Positions 8,092 to 15,976 of a stretch of DNA of 64,000 nt are shown piece after piece; positions within the stretch are counted from its first letter, which is position 1, and each line of letters begins with the position of its first letter. Location of the stretch: NCBI RefSeq assembly GCF_051967035.1, contig NZ_JBQCKK010000004.1, forward strand, positions 124,001-188,000, in the 5' to 3' direction. The position numbers and the translations under genes were made by a program. Source of the stretch: Brevibacillus sp051967035 (GTDB lineage Bacteria > Bacillota > Bacilli > Brevibacillales > Brevibacillaceae). A model generated the notes under the pieces. The model was given only the letters and a program-made list of their open reading frames with translations, had not been told where the DNA came from and did no database searches.

Positions 8092-9025
8092 GCGCTTCCC
8101 CCTCCTTCTTTTGCACCCAGTACAAAAATACGTCCTCCAGCGACTGCTGCTTGCGCACAACCTCGTGCACCGCCACTCCCCTGGCGATCAACGCCTGCAA
8201 CAGCTCCGGCACCCGATGGTCCTCATCCAGCGTCAACAGCCACGTAGAACGCTCCGCCTCTTGTCTGTGCAGCCGCACCCCGGTGACGAAGGCAGGCAGC
8301 TCGTCGCTCGCGGCAAAACTCTCCGCCTCTACGGTCAGTTCGATCTGGGGAGCGACGCTTCTCAGCTTGCGCCATTCCCCATGCACGACCAGCTCGCTGC
8401 GATGGATGATGCCTACGTAGTTGCAGACGTTCTCCATCTCGCTGAGCAGATGGCTGTTGAGAAAAATGGTTTTTCCTTGCTCGCGCAGTCGAACAATCAG
8501 CTCGCGCACTTCTTTGCGCCCAATCGGATCAAGCGCAGAAGTCGGCTCGTCCAAAAAAATCAGCTCGGGATCGGACAACAAGGCGCAGGCAATTCCGATG
8601 CGCTGCTGCATGCCTTTCGAGTAGCCGCGAATCCGCTCGCGCTCGCGTCCAGCCATGCCCACCAGCTCCAAAACATCGCGGATGACCGTCCTGCTCTCTG
8701 TCCGGGACAGACCGCACAGCTCGGCATGGTGCTCCAGGAGCTGCTGGCCGGTCAGCCAATCCGGATAACGAAACAGCTCGGGCAAATAGCCTACTTTTTG
8801 CCGCGACGCTACGCTGCCGATCGGGTGGCCGAGCATGACCGCCCTGCCCTTTGTCGGGTGCAACAGCCCCAGCATCGTTCGGACAAAGGTGCTTTTTCCG
8901 GCGCCGTTTTGCCCGAGAAAGCCAAACACCGACCCGCGCGGCACTTGCAGCGTAATGTTTTTGCACCCTGCCTTGCCGTTGTACTGCTTGGATAGCTCCC
9001 AGGTCTCGATTACGTAATCCGTCAT
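8063..9025 (-). CDS. ABC transporter ATP-binding protein
   Basis: A 320-residue nucleotide-binding subunit: Walker A GQNGAGKS at residues 38-45, signature YSKGMQQR at 135-142, Walker B LIFLDEP at 155-161, and the switch His in NSHLLSEME. The signature is the KGM type found in ABC-2 exporter ATPases. A C-terminal extension of about 100 residues may contact the permease. It follows the ECF sigma/anti-sigma pair by 94 bases, with a hairpin between, so partial co-transcription is possible. Confidence 0.9.
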   Translation of the reverse strand: MTDYVIETWELSKQYNGKAGCKNITLQVPRGSVFGFLGQNGAGKSTFVRTMLGLLHPTKGRAVMLGHPIGSVASRQKVGYLPELFRYPDWLTGQQLLEHHAELCGLSRTESRTVIRDVLELVGMAGRERERIRGYSKGMQQRIGIACALLSDPELIFLDEPTSALDPIGRKEVRELIVRLREQGKTIFLNSHLLSEMENVCNYVGIIHRSELVVHGEWRKLRSVAPQIELTVEAESFAASDELPAFVTGVRLHRQEAERSTWLLTLDEDHRVPELLQALIARGVAVHEVVRKQQSLEDVFLYWVQKKEGEAHVADHENHV

Positions 9026-9060
9026 CGGTTTCCTCCTCTTTCTTGCAAGAAACGGGAGAA

Positions 9061-9091
9061 AGCAGAGCCTTTTTCATAGGAAAGCTCTGCT
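9061..9091 (-). terminator. Hairpin between anti-sigma gene and ABC transporter
   Basis: AGCAGAGC at 9061-9068 pairs with GCTCTGCT at 9084-9091. The minus-strand tract after it (TTTCTCCC) is a weak terminator, so readthrough into the ABC genes is plausible. Confidence 0.5.
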
Positions 9092-9118
9092 ACTCTCCCC
9101 TCCATTCGACTTGCCTCT

Positions 9119-10294
9119 CTACTTCAACTGCTTCGCCAAAGCCAGCAGCGCTTCCCCGCTCTTTTCACTGCCTTCCAGCATGTGAATGGATCCGTCCTGC
9201 TGCCAGACAAGATGCGCAGCGTACTCGCCTGTGACGAGCATGCCGTCCGCGCCGTTTACCTTGACTTCCTTCATGTCGCTTTTACCGTCAGCCATGTACG
9301 GCACCGGAATGGTATGCTTCCAGTCCTTGATGTCGAGAATTTGCTTTTTCACCTGATCCGGGATGAACGGCAGCGCCAGCATTGTCTCGCGCAGCTGTGC
9401 CAAATCGACGCCTTCTGGCGCTTTCAGCTCTGGCGCATTCACCACGGAATAGGAGTAGCTGTCCTTGCCAGCCGTGATCCACAGCTTTTGCATCTTCGGA
9501 ATCTCCAGCGAGATGCGCTGGCCGTTCAGCTTTTCATCGAACTTCGCCGCTACTTGCAGTTGGGCCAGCAGCTTGTTTGCCCGTTCGGTGTTGATTTCCA
9601 GGTGCACGCGATACGGGGAAGTCACCTCTACGCTGTCCACCGCCAGCTCCTCTGGCAGCTGTGGCAGCTTGATTCCCGCTTTTTCCGCCGCCTCTCTGCT
9701 GTTGTAGGTTTGGCTTCGATTTTCCAGCTTGCCTTCTTCCACGCCTTCAATCCAGATTTTCCCGATTCCTTGCAAATCCATCTCGCCGACATTCCCATTG
9801 GCAATCCAGCTTTCCACTTGCTGCAAATCCTCGGGTGTCACTTTGACGAATTCGACCTTGCTCATGCGAAAAATAGATAGAAAATCACTGGCGGCCGCCT
9901 GCACTTGCGGAAAGGAAAGGGACACCGCCACGACGGCTGCTGCGGAAGCTGCCGTCACCCATCGTTTTGTCGTTTTGTTCATCTGTTTCCAGCTCCTTTT
10001 CGCGCTGCGCTGCTCGTGGCTTTGCCACTCGCGCCCATCGCTCCTGTTCGTTTTCTCCATCGTTTGCAAGAAGCGCTGCCACGCTGCGGCGGTATCGACC
10101 TTCGCCTGGTCCGCCTGGGCGAAAACGTGCGCTTCGATTGCTTCCCGCGTCCAGACATCCAGAGCCATCAGCTCTTCCAGGCGAGCCTGACACTGCCCGC
10201 ATTCCGCCAGATGAACGCGAAACCGTTCGCTTTGCTGCGCGTCGCACTCCCCGTCCAAAAACGTCTGAAGAAAGCCTGTGTCCGCACATTTCAT
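9119..10294 (-). CDS. Membrane-anchored zinc-finger anti-sigma factor
   Basis: A 391-residue protein. The N-terminus carries the anti-sigma zinc motif HLAECGQC (His28, Cys32, Cys35, with Cys3 upstream). A single membrane helix follows at about 113-130 and then a large extracytoplasmic region of about 260 residues. The ATG overlaps the sigma-gene stop (ATGA). The family binds and silences the partner ECF sigma until an envelope signal releases it. The outer domain resembles LolA/RseB-like or DUF4367-type sensors in length and charge, but I cannot assign it firmly. Confidence 0.85.
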   Translation of the reverse strand: MKCADTGFLQTFLDGECDAQQSERFRVHLAECGQCQARLEELMALDVWTREAIEAHVFAQADQAKVDTAAAWQRFLQTMEKTNRSDGREWQSHEQRSAKRSWKQMNKTTKRWVTAASAAAVVAVSLSFPQVQAAASDFLSIFRMSKVEFVKVTPEDLQQVESWIANGNVGEMDLQGIGKIWIEGVEEGKLENRSQTYNSREAAEKAGIKLPQLPEELAVDSVEVTSPYRVHLEINTERANKLLAQLQVAAKFDEKLNGQRISLEIPKMQKLWITAGKDSYSYSVVNAPELKAPEGVDLAQLRETMLALPFIPDQVKKQILDIKDWKHTIPVPYMADGKSDMKEVKVNGADGMLVTGEYAAHLVWQQDGSIHMLEGSEKSGEALLALAKQLK

Positions 10295-10839
10295 CCTTCT
10301 TCCCCCCTGAACCGCTCATATAGCTTGCGAAACTTGCTCTTCGCTCGCGCCAGAATCGTCCCGACAGAGCTGGCCTGCATACCCGTCGCTTTGGCCAGCT
10401 CGGCATAGGGAAAGCCGGAGTATTTCATCACAAGCAAGGTGCGTTCCCGCTCATCCAGCTCTTCCAGCACTTTGCGGACATGACTGATCGTTTCCTGTTC
10501 CAGCCAGACTTCCTCGGACGAAGGCATGACGCCTGCCTGGTCGGCTGTCCCGCGCTCCTGTCTGTCCTGCCTGCGCTTTTCCGCACGCAAATGGTTGTAG
10601 GCCGCATAGAGAGCCGCTTTGGCCAGCCATGCCGGAATATGTTCGATGGCGGAGCGATCTGTACGGTACAAGGAGAGAAACACTTCCTGGGCGATATCCT
10701 CGGCTGTCTGCTGTTCACGCACAATCCGCATGATCTGTCGAACAACGAACGGGTAGTAGGCCGTAAACAGCTCCTGAAACGAGTCCGTTTCCGCCCTGGC
10801 TCGCATCTGATTCATCGCCAGCTTGGCCTGCATCTCCAT
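10291..10839 (-). CDS. ECF RNA polymerase sigma factor
   Basis: A 182-residue sigma-70 family protein with region 2 (ELFTAYYPFVVRQIMRIV, then EDIAQEVFLSLYR near residue 50) and region 4 (LLVMKYSGFPYAELAKATGM followed by SSVGTILARAKSKFRKLY). Regions 1 and 3 are absent, as in ECF sigmas. The frame opens nine codons earlier, but ATG 10839 directly follows GAAGGAGGAGG. It is coupled to its anti-sigma factor. A TGTCACA element about 85 bases upstream could be the -35 of an autoregulated promoter. Confidence 0.93.
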   Translation of the reverse strand: MEMQAKLAMNQMRARAETDSFQELFTAYYPFVVRQIMRIVREQQTAEDIAQEVFLSLYRTDRSAIEHIPAWLAKAALYAAYNHLRAEKRRQDRQERGTADQAGVMPSSEEVWLEQETISHVRKVLEELDERERTLLVMKYSGFPYAELAKATGMQASSVGTILARAKSKFRKLYERFRGEEG

Positions 10840-10900
10840 CGATCCTCCTCCTTCCTGCAATGCCACTGTCCTGACGCTCCCTCTTGCGTTCTACATCTGA

Positions 10901-10929
10901 TAGAAACCGCCGGAGCCTTTTTTGTGACA
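10901..10929 (-). promoter_or_regulatory. Possible ECF-type promoter upstream of the sigma gene
   Basis: TGTCACA (complement of 10923-10929) resembles the -35 element of some ECF groups. No convincing matching -10 is seen at 16-17 bases, so this is tentative. Confidence 0.2.
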
Positions 10930-10939
10930 GCAGGAACCA

Positions 10940-11104
10940 TTATTCGCGAAAAAAAGCATCCGGCTTTTCCAAAAACCGCCGGGTCAGTTGATAATGCTCC
11001 GTATCCCGATAACGAATCGGCTGTATGGGAGACTCGTCAAACGGGTAGCGCCCGGCATCGGGAAACTGCTCGCGCAGCAGCTTGATCGTCCGCAAATAAA
11101 CCAA
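10940..11104 (-). CDS. Small hypothetical protein, 54 residues
   Basis: The frame opens from a GTG at 11125, but AGGGAGGGG lies inside it and points to TTG 11104 as the start. The 54-residue product is basic and aromatic-rich, with the segments FPDAGRYPFDESPIQPIRYR and YQLTRRFLEKPDAFFRE. Good ribosome-binding site and natural-looking composition argue for a real gene, although no family is recognised. It is divergent from the L,D-transpeptidase, with only 66 bases between the two start codons, so promoters must overlap. Confidence 0.55.
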   Translation of the reverse strand: MVYLRTIKLLREQFPDAGRYPFDESPIQPIRYRDTEHYQLTRRFLEKPDAFFRE

Positions 11105-11170
11105 ATGTTTCCCCTCCCTACTCACAATTGGGCCAAGTCACGCCGATACAACCATATAGGGGGGGTATCG

Positions 11171-12595
11171 GTGGACAAGGTTTCCTTTCTTCAGGAAAAA
11201 AGCGCTTTTCATATGAAATATCCGGAACAGAGCGATCTCTCCTTTTATCGGTGGTATACACAGCAGCACCCGGATGAAGCGATCGGCTGGTATCATCTCG
11301 GCCAGGCCCGCGAGGCACAGGGAGACATTCGGCAGGCGCTTGCCGCTTACAGACAAGGGCTTTTTGCCAAGCCAGGTCCTTACTGCGACGAGGCGCGAGA
11401 CGCCTATCAAACATTGCTGCGCGAGCAACAGCGTCAAGGCTGGCGCAACCGGGCGCGCCTGCTTCTCGCTTCGCTCGCTTTTTTGTACGCCCAATTTGTT
11501 TTTTCCCCCGGTCCTTTGCCGGATGGCACGCCGGCTGCCGGCACAGAGACGCCAGCAGCGCCCGCCAGCATGTCGGCTCCGGCGCAGCCGCACGTAGAGG
11601 TGATTGCCGTTCCTGCGACGCTCCGTCCCCAAGAACGGCAAAGTCAGGTACGGCGTTATGCAGAGGCGCGGCGTCCGGCGCTCACGCAGCCTTATACCGT
11701 ACTCGTCGTGCCGGAGGTTCCCGGCTCGCCGCTCTTTGCGCCCCTCCTGTTTTATCAGCCTAAACAGGTGCTGGGCATTCTCCAGTACCATCCGGGCAGC
11801 CGGACGATCATCAGTCAGCGCTGGTTCGACACCCCCGTCAGCCTGGATGGGGAAGCCACGCTCGCAGCCGTGAGAGGCGACCTGGCCGTCGAGCAGCAAA
11901 CGTTGCAGCATGTGCTGACGCTCCGCAATGCCCTCTATCGCTACTATCAACAAAAAGGGACTCTTCCTGCCCGTCTGGCGGAGTTGGCAGGCAGCTATCC
12001 CGGCAACTCCTTGCCGCAAGTTCCATTTCCGCCCAAACGGCTGCTGCTGGAAAGCTATTCGTATCATCCCTACGCTTTTCAGAGCGGGGCAGCCTGGGAC
12101 AGCCTGCGTGACGTGCTGCCGCTGCCAGGCTATCCGGAGCCGCTGTCGCCGCTTGCGCCGCTTCAGATCCGGCTGTCGCAAAAGTCGCATACGCTGCAAT
12201 TGGTCAGCGGGACGCATCTCGTCCGCAGCTACCCGGCCGCGATTGGCAAAAACGGTTCGACACCAGAGGGCTACTACACGATTTTGCAAAAGATCAACAA
12301 ACCGCGCGGCCATGACAACATTTACGGAACACGCGGGCTGGTTTTTCAAGGAAACGGCTATGCCGTCCACGGAACCAACCACCCCGCGAGCATCGGAACA
12401 TCCGTCTCGCTCGGCTGCGTCCGACTGTTCAACGCCGCTGTGGAGGAACTGTACACCTTTGTCTCGCTGGGCACAGAATTCATCATCTCGGACGCTCCGG
12501 CGCCCGCCCAGCCGTGGAGCAATCCGGCCCCCTTCATCCTTCCGGCGGGACCCGAGGAAGAGACACCCGGCGTCACTTACAGCTGGTTGCACTAG
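11171..12595 (+). CDS. L,D-transpeptidase (YkuD) with N-terminal TPR-like and membrane segments
   Basis: A 474-residue protein. Residues about 20-65 (AIGWYHLGQAREAQGDIRQA) look like a TPR hairpin. One hydrophobic segment at about 95-112 should anchor it, followed by a Pro/Ala-rich linker. The C-terminus is a YkuD domain with HGTNHPASIG (His400) and SLGCVRLF, catalytic Cys416. YkuD enzymes make 3-3 peptidoglycan cross-links or attach proteins to stem peptides. The start is GTG 11171 with a GGGGGG ribosome-binding site. TPR before the membrane helix puts it in the cytoplasm, an unusual architecture for this family. Confidence 0.88.
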   Translation: MDKVSFLQEKSAFHMKYPEQSDLSFYRWYTQQHPDEAIGWYHLGQAREAQGDIRQALAAYRQGLFAKPGPYCDEARDAYQTLLREQQRQGWRNRARLLLASLAFLYAQFVFSPGPLPDGTPAAGTETPAAPASMSAPAQPHVEVIAVPATLRPQERQSQVRRYAEARRPALTQPYTVLVVPEVPGSPLFAPLLFYQPKQVLGILQYHPGSRTIISQRWFDTPVSLDGEATLAAVRGDLAVEQQTLQHVLTLRNALYRYYQQKGTLPARLAELAGSYPGNSLPQVPFPPKRLLLESYSYHPYAFQSGAAWDSLRDVLPLPGYPEPLSPLAPLQIRLSQKSHTLQLVSGTHLVRSYPAAIGKNGSTPEGYYTILQKINKPRGHDNIYGTRGLVFQGNGYAVHGTNHPASIGTSVSLGCVRLFNAAVEELYTFVSLGTEFIISDAPAPAQPWSNPAPFILPAGPEEETPGVTYSWLH

Positions 12596-12614
12596 TTCTC
12601 GCTATGAAAAGACG

Positions 12615-12634
12615 AACCAGCGGTACCGCTGGTT
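12615..12634. repeat. 20-bp perfect palindrome
   Basis: AACCAGCGGTACCGCTGGTT reads the same on both strands with no loop, 20 bases after the transpeptidase stop. It could be part of the 3' end or a protein-binding site. Confidence 0.6.
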
Positions 12635-12666
12635 ACGGGACGATGCCTTGCGACAAAAACAGGAAA

Positions 12667-12703
12667 GACCGCTTGCTGTCAGCCAAGCGGTCATCTTCTT
12701 TGT
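12667..12703 (+). terminator. Terminator of the L,D-transpeptidase gene
   Basis: GACCGCTTG at 12667-12675 pairs with CAAGCGGTC at 12684-12692 and is followed by a T-rich stretch. Confidence 0.6.
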
Positions 12704-12740
12704 TCTCTGCGACACCAGCGCAGAAGAATGGATGGGCAAC

Positions 12741-12775
12741 TGAAAAAAGCGCGCCCCCATCGGGAACGCGCTCTA
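12741..12775 (-). terminator. Terminator of the gene at 12787
   Basis: On the minus strand AGCGCGTTCCC pairs with GGGGCGCGCT across a four-base loop and runs into six T. Confidence 0.75.
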
Positions 12776-12786
12776 TTTGTCATGGC

Positions 12787-13137
12787 TTATTTTTCTTCTT
12801 CCAACTGACTGATCGTTTCTTCCTGTTCTTCTTCCGGTTTCCAGTAATCGAGCACTTTTCCTTGCAGAACCTTGCCTTTGATAAACTCCACTTGCTGCTC
12901 GCTAAAATCCTCTGTCCATTCGACGTCCAATTCCTCAGCCAGCCGCACGACAGTCAATAGCTCTGACCAGGCGACGTAACGTTTGTACCAGAAAAACTGT
13001 GGCTGCTCGTTCATATATGGGTAAAGGTCGTCAAAATCGGTATGTTTACAGTCGAGAGCTCGCTCAAAATTCACTTTGGCTCGGCGTAATTGATCCTTGA
13101 AAAAAGTGGACAAATCTCTTTGTGTGAAGTCAGACAT
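12787..13137 (-). CDS. Hypothetical acidic protein downstream of the PBP gene
   Basis: A 116-residue soluble protein, rich in aromatic and acidic residues, ending in a Glu-rich helix (KPEEEQEETISQLEEEK). It has a clear AGGGGGG ribosome-binding site and its own terminator. No family recognised. It lies 97 bases after the PBP1A stop on the same strand, with no obvious terminator between, so it may be co-transcribed with the cell-wall gene. Confidence 0.7.
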   Translation of the reverse strand: MSDFTQRDLSTFFKDQLRRAKVNFERALDCKHTDFDDLYPYMNEQPQFFWYKRYVAWSELLTVVRLAEELDVEWTEDFSEQQVEFIKGKVLQGKVLDYWKPEEEQEETISQLEEEK

Positions 13138-13234
13138 GGTTGTTCCCCCCTGTCTACCGATTTACTGGTATTGTACCACGCGAAAGAAGATGTGCAAATA
13201 GTTGAATCGGTCGAGTTGTCTATCTATATGCGAA

Positions 13235-15805
13235 TCAGCCGCCATTCGTTCCTGTGGAATTTCCCGGCTGCTGCCCGCCATCCGCAGGCGGTGTCGGTTG
13301 CTGATTGCCGTTAGAGGAGCCTGATGGCCCATTGCCTGGGTTGGCGATATCGGGCGGCACTTCGCCAGCATTCCCCGGAGTTCCTTGGTTGCCCGGATTG
13401 CCCTGGCCGCCATTCGGATTTTGGCCGCCCGGCTGTCCGCCATTAGTGCCCTGGTTGCCGTTTCCGCCGCCAAAGTTCGGCGGGAACTGGGGCGTGCCGT
13501 CACCGTTGTCGCTACCTGTTCCATCCGGATTCGGCTCCTGGGTGTTGCCGTCCTCGTGCTGCTCTTCCCCGGCACGAATCAGGTTCTCCAGGCTTTGCGA
13601 GTTAATGGGGGTGATCGGCGAAGGCGTCTGTTCCTCGCCCCGGGCGTTGCGCGGAACCACGACATAGCGATACTCGTTCGGTTGATCCAGCGTATCGATG
13701 AATGTCGTATCCTTCCATCCCGCCACAATCAGCTCGCGCTCGCCGTTTGGCTTGATGCGGTACACGTCATAGGTGTAATCGGGCGCCCCGCCAATCCAGC
13801 TCAAGACGACCTTCAACTGGTTGTTGTCCAGTGTCAGGTCTGCCGCCAGTTGCAGCGGCTGTGCGGTTTCTTCCTCTTGCTGCTGGTCCGCAACGCCATC
13901 CGGTCGCACGAAGTCTGAAGCCTTCACGCCCTTCAAACCGGCCGCGAGCACCTTGGAAAACATTTGCGCGGTCAGGCTGCTGCCCTGACGCATCAAGTGC
14001 TGTTTGTCCTCGGGGTCGAAGCCCATCCAGACGGCGCCGACGTATTCCGGCGTATAACCGACGAACCAGGCATCCTTGTTCACGCTGCTGTCCCCGGCAA
14101 TCGACTGGGTCGTACCCGTTTTTCCGGCAACGCGGCGTCCGGAGATACGGGCTGCCTTCCCTGTTCCTTCCTGAACCGCTCTCTCCAGCATGGTGTGAAC
14201 GGCCCATGCCGCTCGCGGCTTCAGCACCTCGGTCTGTTTTCCTTCATACTCGCGGACGACGCCTTCACTCTTGTTCTCGATTTTCGTAATCGTGTGCGCC
14301 TCGGACATGATCCCGCCATTGGCAAAGGCCGTATAGGCCTGCGCCATTTTCAGCGGGGACGTTCCTTTGCTGAGACCTCCGAGCGCAATCGCCAGGTTCC
14401 GGTCTTCCGGCGCCAGCTCGATGCCGAATTTTTGCAAGTAATCAATCCCCGTTTGCACGCCGATCTCATTCAACAGCCAAACCGCGGGCACGTTGAGCGA
14501 ATCAATCAAGGCACGGTTCATGCTTACGGAATCGCTGTATTTGTTGTTGTAGTTGCGAGGCTCATAGCCGTTAAAGCTCTGTCGCTTGTTGCTGAGGGAA
14601 GAATTCGGCCCCCATTTGCTGTCCGAGTCAATCGCAGGCGCGTACACAGCCAGCGGCTTTAAGCTGGAGCCCGGCTGACGCTTCATGTCCGACGCGTAGT
14701 TGAAGCCTTTTGCCGCGTAGTTGCGACCGCCCATCATCCCGGCGATGCCGCCGTTTTTCGCATCCACGACGATCATGGCCGACTCCACGCCGCGCTTCGG
14801 CCCGTCTTTCGGGAAGTTTTTCGCGTTGGCGTACTCCTCGATCATGGCATCCTGCACTTTCGGATCAAACGTCGTGTACACCTGCCAGCCGCCGCGGTAC
14901 AGCTCTTCCTCTGTCACGCCGTACTTGACTTCCGCTTCTTCTACCATGTGGTCGAAAAAGGCGCGGTAGCCTTTTTTCAGGCTGGCTCCGGCGACTTCCG
15001 TCGGTTCGGTTGGCAGCGGCTCTGCCTGCGCTTCATTTTTTTGCGATTCGGTAATGATGCCCTGCTCATACATCAGGCGAATAACGGTATCCCGGCGCAG
15101 CTTCGCCTTTTCCGGGTTGTTGAACGGCGAGTAGGTCGTCGGTGCTTTCGGAATTGCCGCCAGCATCGCCGCTTTGGCGATCGTAAACCGCTCATCACTG
15201 ACAGAATGTCCGAAGTAATAGTTGGACGCGTCCTCGACGCCGAACTCCCCTTCGCCCAAATAGACGCGGTTCAAGTACATTTCCAATATCTGATCCTTCG
15301 AGTATCGGCGTTCCAGTCCGATCGCGATACTCATTTCTTTCGTCTTGCGCCAAAACGTTTGGTCCAGGGTGAGAAATACGTTGCGGGCCAGCTGTTGGGT
15401 GATCGTGCTTCCCCCTTCAGCCAGTGAACCTTTTTTAATGTCATTGATAATGGCACCGCCGATCCGGATCATGTCGACGCCCTTGTGCTCGAAGAAGCGT
15501 TTGTCCTCGACGGCGAGGAACGCGTTAATCAAAATTTTGGGCATTTCGCTGATCGGCTTGTATTCACGGTTTTTTTGACGAATCAGGCTCGTCATCTCTT
15601 CGCCGTTTTTGTCGTATATGACGGTTGGTTCTGTTTTCAAATCTTTCAGCTTCTGTTCGTTTTCCGCAATCATCCGATCTCCCGCATACAGCAGGGAGAA
15701 GTATCCCCCAATGACGCTCAAGATGAGAAAGACTGCGAATCCTACGGCAATCATCAGCAAGTTGTTCTTTTTCTTCCTGACTTTCTTCTTGGCCTTTGTT
15801 GCCAT
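13235..15805 (-). CDS. ponA: Class A penicillin-binding protein (PBP1A)
   Basis: An 856-residue bifunctional murein synthase: basic N-terminus, membrane helix at about 14-40, glycosyltransferase 51 domain (catalytic Glu100 in AVEDKRFF, then GGSTITQQLARN) and transpeptidase domain with SxxK at Ser380-Lys383, SMN at 428-430 and KTGTTQ at 562-567. After residue 650 come a fibronectin-III-like module (LTLDNNQLKVVLSWIGG) and a Gly/Asn/Pro/Gln-rich tail of about 90 residues, similar in style to Bacillus PBP1 tails. The ATG follows AGGAGG. An ECF-type promoter lies about 45 bases upstream. It polymerises and cross-links peptidoglycan at the outer face. Confidence 0.96.
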   Translation of the reverse strand: MATKAKKKVRKKKNNLLMIAVGFAVFLILSVIGGYFSLLYAGDRMIAENEQKLKDLKTEPTVIYDKNGEEMTSLIRQKNREYKPISEMPKILINAFLAVEDKRFFEHKGVDMIRIGGAIINDIKKGSLAEGGSTITQQLARNVFLTLDQTFWRKTKEMSIAIGLERRYSKDQILEMYLNRVYLGEGEFGVEDASNYYFGHSVSDERFTIAKAAMLAAIPKAPTTYSPFNNPEKAKLRRDTVIRLMYEQGIITESQKNEAQAEPLPTEPTEVAGASLKKGYRAFFDHMVEEAEVKYGVTEEELYRGGWQVYTTFDPKVQDAMIEEYANAKNFPKDGPKRGVESAMIVVDAKNGGIAGMMGGRNYAAKGFNYASDMKRQPGSSLKPLAVYAPAIDSDSKWGPNSSLSNKRQSFNGYEPRNYNNKYSDSVSMNRALIDSLNVPAVWLLNEIGVQTGIDYLQKFGIELAPEDRNLAIALGGLSKGTSPLKMAQAYTAFANGGIMSEAHTITKIENKSEGVVREYEGKQTEVLKPRAAWAVHTMLERAVQEGTGKAARISGRRVAGKTGTTQSIAGDSSVNKDAWFVGYTPEYVGAVWMGFDPEDKQHLMRQGSSLTAQMFSKVLAAGLKGVKASDFVRPDGVADQQQEEETAQPLQLAADLTLDNNQLKVVLSWIGGAPDYTYDVYRIKPNGERELIVAGWKDTTFIDTLDQPNEYRYVVVPRNARGEEQTPSPITPINSQSLENLIRAGEEQHEDGNTQEPNPDGTGSDNGDGTPQFPPNFGGGNGNQGTNGGQPGGQNPNGGQGNPGNQGTPGNAGEVPPDIANPGNGPSGSSNGNQQPTPPADGGQQPGNSTGTNGG

Positions 15806-15844
15806 TTCTTACCTCCTGGTTTTCTCTCTCCCCCGCATCTTATA

Positions 15845-15872
15845 TAGACGGATGCTTTCGAAAAAAGTTTCT
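15845..15872 (-). promoter_or_regulatory. ECF-sigma-type promoter of the PBP1A gene
   Basis: On the minus strand AGAAAC, exactly 16 bases, CGTCTA, matching the GAAAC-N16-CGTCTA pattern used by Bacillus SigM/SigW/SigX-type sigma factors. The PBP1A start codon lies 40 bases downstream. Confidence 0.6.
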
Positions 15873-15926
15873 CCGTTTGGTTTTGGCACGTGTCTATCAT
15901 TCCATACTGCTTTCCATTTGTCACTG

Positions 15927-15961
15927 GAAAAGCCTATCTCTTCGGAGATAGGCTTTTTTTG
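15927..15961. terminator. Terminator downstream of transketolase
   Basis: A 10-bp perfect stem AGCCTATCTC/GAGATAGGCT with a TTCG loop. The T-run is longer on the plus strand (seven) than on the minus strand (four), but the only gene ending here is minus-strand tkt. Confidence 0.85.
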
Positions 15962-15976
15962 ACCGATCAAAACGAT

